A stretch of 18,308 nucleotides of DNA from Candidatus Methylomirabilota bacterium (GTDB lineage: Bacteria; Methylomirabilota; Methylomirabilia; Methylomirabilales; 2-02-FULL-66-22). The notes below the pieces were generated by a model, which saw only the letters and a program-made list of their open reading frames with translations, did not search any database and was not told where the DNA came from. Every line of letters begins with the position of its first letter. Position 1 is the stretch's first letter. Made by a program: the position numbers and the translations under genes. Positions 14,672 through 18,308 of this stretch are shown piece by piece. The DNA lies in NCBI GenBank assembly GCA_016209725.1, contig JACQVO010000001.1, positions 1 to 18,308 on the forward strand. Direction: 5' to 3'.

Positions 14672-15931
14672 ATGCCTATTCCCGCAGGAGGGATGCGGAG
14701 ATTGTTGGAGGAAGAGCGCCGTCGCGAAGCGGCCCACCAGCGGCTGCGCGGGCAGCGACGCCGCCAAGAGTTCCGCTGGTGGTTGGCGGTGGCCGGGGCC
14801 GTTGCCGGGCTCACCCTCGTCGCTTTCGGGGTGGGGTCCGCGCGGGCGGAAGAGGAGCAGAGCGCCGAACTTCTCGAGCGCCTCCGTATCCTGGAGGCAC
14901 GGGTGCGGACGCTCGAGGACGACCAGGAACACCTGCGGCGAGCCCTCCTCACCTTCGAGGTGCCGGAGGAACTCGTCTTCGCGGGCGAGCGCGTGCCGCT
15001 CCGCCGCTGGGATGTGCGCGAGCGGTTGGAGCGGGAAGTGCTTCTCGCCCTCCAGGATCGCGGCCAGGTGCTCCTGTGGCTGAAGCGGGCAGCCCGCTAC
15101 TTCCCGTTCATCGAGACGGCCCTGCGGGAAGCCGACCTCCCCGACGACCTGAAGTACGTGGCCGTCATCGAAAGCGACCTCCTGCCCCGCGCGGGTTCGC
15201 ACGCCCAGGCCCGGGGGATCTGGCACTTCATTCCGGCCACCGCCCGGCGGTACAGGCTGCGACTCACGCCGATGTGGGACGAGCGACGGGACCCTGAACT
15301 GGCCACCCGAGCTGCCCTCCGGTACCTCGGGGACCTCCACCGCGAGTTCGGCCAGTGGTCCCTGGCGCTGGCCGCGTACAACGGCGGCGAAGCGCGGCTG
15401 CGGGCAGCGATGGCGCGGCAGCGGGTCCAGAGCTACTTCCAGCTCGCGCTCCCGGCCGAGACGGAGCGATACGTCTTTCGCGCCTACGCCGCCAAGCTCA
15501 TCCTGGCGGAGCCCGAACGCTATGGTCTTCAGGTGGCCGCCGAGGCGCTGTACCGACCGCCAGAGTGGGACCGCCTGCGCGTCCGGGTCCGCCGCGGCAC
15601 CACCGTCCTGGCGATCGCCGAGGCCACGGGATCGTTCTTCCGCGAGATCCGGGAGTTCAACCCTGCCATCGCCGGCGACCGGCTTCCCGCAGGGACGTAC
15701 GCCCTCCACCTGCCCGTTGGGGCGGCTCGCGCTTTCGCCCTGCACGAGGCGCTGGGGCCGGACGCGGGAGGTCGCCCGGTACGCCACCGCGTCCGCCGTG
15801 GGGACACCCTCAGTGCGATCGCGCGGAGGTACGGCGCGCCGCTGGCGAAGTTGACGGAGTGGAACCCGGTGGTCCGCGCCCGCGCCATCCGGCCAGGCGA
15901 TGTCCTTATCGTCCGTCCCGACCGCCCGTGA
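14672..15931 (+). CDS. MltD-like membrane-bound or periplasmic lytic transglycosylase with LysM repeats
   Basis: ATG 14672 follows GGGAGG (14661-14666). A ~35-residue basic cytoplasmic lead precedes one hydrophobic segment (37-56, WWLAVAGAVAGLTLVAFGVG) ending in SARA, a possible signal cleavage site. Residues 60-92 are a predicted coiled coil. The SLT domain (about 115-260) cleaves peptidoglycan between MurNAc and GlcNAc. It carries the catalytic Glu167 in VIESDL, AQARGIWHFIPATARRY (178-194) and LALAAYNGGEARL (231-243). A degenerate LysM-like repeat follows (VRVRRGTTVLAIAEATG, then FNPAIAGDRL). The protein closes with a clear LysM (HRVRRGDTLSAIARRYGAPL to RPGDVLIVRP). The 419-aa length fits a shorter MltD. 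GC3-rich codons match the left-edge genes, not the catabolic cassette. Confidence 0.93.
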   Translation: MPIPAGGMRRLLEEERRREAAHQRLRGQRRRQEFRWWLAVAGAVAGLTLVAFGVGSARAEEEQSAELLERLRILEARVRTLEDDQEHLRRALLTFEVPEELVFAGERVPLRRWDVRERLEREVLLALQDRGQVLLWLKRAARYFPFIETALREADLPDDLKYVAVIESDLLPRAGSHAQARGIWHFIPATARRYRLRLTPMWDERRDPELATRAALRYLGDLHREFGQWSLALAAYNGGEARLRAAMARQRVQSYFQLALPAETERYVFRAYAAKLILAEPERYGLQVAAEALYRPPEWDRLRVRVRRGTTVLAIAEATGSFFREIREFNPAIAGDRLPAGTYALHLPVGAARAFALHEALGPDAGGRPVRHRVRRGDTLSAIARRYGAPLAKLTEWNPVVRARAIRPGDVLIVRPDRP

Positions 15932-16190
15932 TGAGGGCAAGCTCTCGAAGCCGGCTCCCCTGGGAAGGGAACTCCTGGGCCGCGGAGCGGGGGAGGAGTT
16001 CAGCCTTCAGGCTCCGGGAGGTCCGGTGCGGATGACAGTGCTGGAGGTCGAACCCGCCTCCGGGTGACTACAAGAGAATGGGGAGTGACTGACTGGGGAT
16101 GGGGTTGAAGACTGACAGGAGGTCAATCCGTTCCTCATCGGTTTGAGGCTGAGCCTCGCGAGAAGAGATACCGCCAGGGAGGGGCTGCTT

Positions 16191-16877
16191 GTGGTCATCG
16201 CACGTCGCCGTGCCCGCCAATGGGGCCAGCACCGGATCCGCTTGGCATGTGTTCTCGGGGTCGCATTTGGGCTATCGCTCGGACCAATCGGGACGTGTGC
16301 CGACGGGCCTGCCCCGAGCCCTGTCGCAGGGAACGATCTGCTCACGAACCCCGCCAGCGAGCACCTCACCGCCCAGAAGCGGCGCACTGAGATCCCCCCG
16401 GCCTACGCCCCCATCGAATACCCCTACTTCACCCGATTGCCCACGCCCGAGATCCGGACGGCCGCCGACCTGGCCGCCGTCGAGGAAGTGGAGCAGCACG
16501 CCGTCGCCCTGGCTGGATACATCGTGCGCGTCATACCGGTGCCGACCCAGTTGGGAGGATGGCGGGCCACCGAGTGGGAATTCCATCTCCACCTGCGTGT
16601 TGGACCGCCCCAGCACTGCGAGTATCAGGACGACCCGCGCAATCTGGTGACGGTAGTCACGCCCCCCTTCCAACCGCCCCATACCGGGTGGGACTTCGAT
16701 GTCCTGCGCGTACTCTGCGAAAAGCACACCCGGGTGCGTATGTCCGGCTGGCTGCTGTACAACTACCTCACCCGTGCCCAGGTGGGTCGCTCCCGAATTT
16801 CCCCCTGGAGCATCCACCCGGTCACCCAGATCGAAGTCTGGAACGCGGGGGACCAGAGTTGGGACCGCCTCCGCTGA
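16191..16877 (+). CDS. Exported protein of unknown function, about 228 aa
   Basis: I chose GTG 16191 because AGGGAGGGG (16176-16184) precedes it. A TTG at 16143 extends the frame without a ribosome site. The product starts with a basic stretch and a hydrophobic core (IRLACVLGVAFGLSLGP, cleavage near TCA-DG), so it is probably periplasmic. The mature part has a proline-rich linker and then a compact domain with GYIVRVIPVPTQLGGWRATE, WEFHLHLRVG, VVTPPFQPPHTGWDFDVLR, MSGWLLYNYLTRAQVGRSR and WSIHPVTQIEVW. Short strands and the GW/IHPV motif suggest an OB-fold-like nucleic-acid- or ligand-binding barrel, which is only an inference. Two Cys in the domain may form a disulfide. It follows the lytic transglycosylase by about 260 nt. 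Confidence 0.75.
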   Translation: MVIARRRARQWGQHRIRLACVLGVAFGLSLGPIGTCADGPAPSPVAGNDLLTNPASEHLTAQKRRTEIPPAYAPIEYPYFTRLPTPEIRTAADLAAVEEVEQHAVALAGYIVRVIPVPTQLGGWRATEWEFHLHLRVGPPQHCEYQDDPRNLVTVVTPPFQPPHTGWDFDVLRVLCEKHTRVRMSGWLLYNYLTRAQVGRSRISPWSIHPVTQIEVWNAGDQSWDRLR

Positions 16878-17573
16878 TCCCGGACGGCGGCCTGCGATGC
16901 CGATTCATTCCGTCTCGGGGTCGGGGCGCTTCTTGTCAAGCGTCCACGGGACGGGGGTGGCACACATGGCTTGCGCTCCTGGAGAGCCCGCGGGCTGGCG
17001 CGGTATTGGCTGCGACGGATCCTCGCGTCTGATGCCGTGACTAGGCGCAGAGCGGGCAGCGTCCGTGGAGGTCAGGGGCTTCGATTGTCGGGCTGCATGG
17101 GCCGTAATCGTCGCCCAGCGTGCCGGCCTGCAGCTCCCGGATATACTGAATGGCCGTGGCCTCGGAATCCCCCGGCGAAGTGTCAAATCTGCGCCAACGG
17201 AAATGTGCCGCCTGCGAAGGGAAGGCAACCGATGTGCCGGCGACGCGCCGTTCGAGTCCTGTTTGGGTGACTTGAAAGGAGATCTTCGAACAACTCGTCG
17301 CGTTCACTCAATGCGGGGATTACGACGAGATGAAAGCCCTCTTGGGGACCATCCTGGGACAAAGCAGCAAGGGGAGAAAGGCAACCCGGACGACTGCCTG
17401 AAGACTGTGCCAGAAGGGGGACTCGCCACAGAACAGGGGAACGGGTGCGAGTTGGGCGCGGCGGAGACCCGGGACAAGCCTTCCGGCCTCTTGACAGGGC
17501 TGCCCGGCTTGCGGTAGGTTCCACCCACCTCGGCGGTTCCCAGGGTTAAGGGCGGGGGGATCCCATGATCTGT
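16878..17573. other. Fragmentary region with one coding-like remnant on the minus strand
   Basis: On the minus strand about 17041-17200 reads EATAIQYIRELQAGTLGDDY and then GPCSPTIEAPDLHGRCPLCA to a stop at 17041. Its codon use looks coding (third positions mostly G/C). It ends in a Cys-x14-CPLC pattern that could bind a metal. The N-terminal side loses sense near 17220, so it would be a broken gene. Plus-strand frames such as 17065-17517 lack domains. I see no promoter, RNA or repeat of note in the rest. Confidence 0.3.
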
Positions 17574-17972
17574 TGTCAACGGCCGGCCATTGAGAGCCAC
17601 CCAGGGTCACCCCATGGTGAGCCAGCGAAGGACGTGGCCGGGTCCCTCGCCAGTGGTTTGTCCGGACCTTTACGCTGGGCGTGCCTCCTGCTTCGGTGAC
17701 GGCTTACTGCGCCGCTGGGCCGCGAGCTGCTGCTTGGTCTGCTCGGCCCGGTAGCTGGCCCCCGTGATCTCCACGAAGTGGGCCCGGTGGGTCAGCCGAT
17801 CCAAGGCCGCGGAGGCCAGGAGCGGCTCGCCGAAGATGTCCGGCCACTCGCTCACGGCCCGGTTGCTTGTGAGCACGATGGACGCGCGCTCGTATCGCTC
17901 GTGGATGATGTCGTAGAGGTCCTCGGGGCCGGGGGCCCGGAGGGCCTCCAGCCCGAAGTCAGTAATGTTCAG
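17574..17972 (-). mobile_element. Right-end fragment of an IS21-family element
   Basis: The outer end is TGTCAACGG at 17574, followed inward by AGAGCCACCCAGGGTCACC. This matches the subterminal repeats of the MITE at 10.07-10.32 kb. The istB C-terminus follows. The element is cut at the palindrome centred on 17972/17973, so the istA part and the other end are missing here. Confidence 0.6.
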
Positions 17973-17975
17973 CTG
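17670..17975 (-). pseudogene. istB: IstB-like ATPase, C-terminal fragment (IS21 family)
   Basis: IstB is the AAA+ helper ATPase of IS21-family transposition. The fragment starts at the Walker B region (LNITDFGLEALRAPGPEDL). It continues with YDIIHERYERASIVLTSNRA, VSEWPDIFGEPLLASAALDR and LTHRAHFVEITGASYR, all standard IstB C-terminal blocks, and ends KPSPKQEARPA. The Walker A half (about 140 residues) is absent. It is cut exactly at the palindrome that also cuts the opposite istB. The two istB copies are clearly different proteins (DFGLEALRAPGPEDLYDI against DELGYLTFDNRAADLLFQ), so this is not a simple fold-back of one gene. Confidence 0.85.
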
Positions 17976-17982
17976 AACATTA
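17963..17982. repeat. Perfect 20-bp palindrome at the junction of two istB fragments
   Basis: TAATGTTCAGCTGAACATTA is identical to its reverse complement, centred on 17972/17973. It lies exactly where two different istB genes, reading outward in opposite directions, lose their N-terminal halves. Each arm merges into the ATT-x-GAC of the Walker B codons. Confidence 0.9.
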
Positions 17983-18249
17983 ATTGACGAGCTCGGGTAT
18001 CTCACCTTCGATAATCGGGCCGCGGACCTGCTGTTCCAGGTGGTGAGCCGGCGCTACGAGCGGCGCTCCATCCTCCTGACCACCAACCTGGCCTTCAAGG
18101 ACTGGGGCACCATCTTCCCCAATGCGGCCTGCGTGACCGCCCTGATCGACCGGCTCACTCACCATGCGGAGATCATCACGATTGCCGGAGAGAGCTACCG
18201 GCGGCGCGAGGCCGAAGCAGCGCAGAAGGCGCGCCGGGTGAAGCAGTGA
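17977..18249 (+). pseudogene. istB: Second IstB-like ATPase, C-terminal fragment (IS21 family)
   Basis: From an in-frame TGA at 17974 the frame reads TLIDELGYLTFDNRAADLLF (Walker B: LIDELGY), then QVVSRRYERRSILLTTNLAF, KDWGTIFPNAACVTALIDRL and THHAEIITIAGESYRRREAE, and stops at 18249. These are the usual C-terminal blocks of the IstB subgroup with DELGY. The N-terminal Walker A half is missing. It stands head to head with the minus-strand istB fragment, and the sequence up to the window edge (18250-18308) shows no terminal repeat. Confidence 0.85.
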
Positions 18250-18308
18250 TCTTCATGCCGGCAGTGATCTCCTCACGACCTTGTCGGCTGCTCGTCCAGA
18301 AACCGACG

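Noticed and set aside
14465..15940. 491-codon minus-strand frame
   Set aside because: It is a shadow of the GC3-rich lytic transglycosylase gene on the other strand, which has all catalytic motifs.
1..18308. CRISPR array, rRNA, replication origin or defence system
   Set aside because: No regular direct repeats with spacers, no rRNA stretches, no iteron or DnaA-box cluster, and no nuclease, helicase or methylase gene were seen.

Overview
The window is from a high-GC, Gram-negative-type bacterium. A periplasmic lytic transglycosylase with LysM repeats and several exported proteins support this. The style of the genes (CUT1-type ABC importer, DHDPS-like enzyme, MmgE/PrpD enzyme, IclR regulator, Ig-like repeat proteins) is common in soil and subsurface lineages such as Candidatus Rokubacteria/Methylomirabilota or relatives of Deltaproteobacteria. 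That placement is only an inference.

Layout. (1) 1-1296: the end of a large secreted repeat protein and a small exported protein, both very GC3-rich. (2) 1330-3020: the C-terminal remnant of a tyrosine recombinase, cut by an IS1380-family element whose transposase carries two compensating frameshifts. (3) 3035-5084: a promoter/operator region with a perfect inverted repeat, an IclR-family regulator and a DHDPS/NAL-superfamily lyase. (4) 5085-7075: no protein gene recognised. It holds an ORF-less group II intron on the minus strand, with matching exon- and intron-binding sites, and a stretch of undefined DNA. (5) 7076-12201: an MmgE/PrpD-family enzyme, a sugar-type solute-binding protein and two ABC permeases. 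A 252-bp IS21-like MITE with a 5-bp target duplication sits between the binding protein and the first permease. (6) 12202-13720: decayed coding fragments, then an SDR oxidoreductase. (7) 14011-14065: the 3' part of a tRNA-Leu gene without its 5' half, which looks like an attachment site. (8) 14672-16877: a MltD-like lytic transglycosylase and an exported protein of unknown function, again GC3-rich. (9) 16878-18308: a fragmentary region ending in two IstB (IS21) C-terminal fragments joined head to head at a perfect 20-bp palindrome.

How it works together. The genes from 3.2 to 13.7 kb all point the same way and read as a catabolic cassette: regulator, importer (binding protein and two permeases, no ATPase in the window), a Schiff-base lyase, a dehydratase/epimerase-type enzyme and a dehydrogenase. 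The substrate is probably a sugar acid or small polycarboxylate, but the sequence does not name it. Codon use in this block looks less GC-biased than in the flanking genes. The block lies between an integrase remnant and a tRNA 3' fragment, so I read it as a decaying genomic island invaded by at least three kinds of mobile element (IS1380, group II intron, IS21-type MITE).
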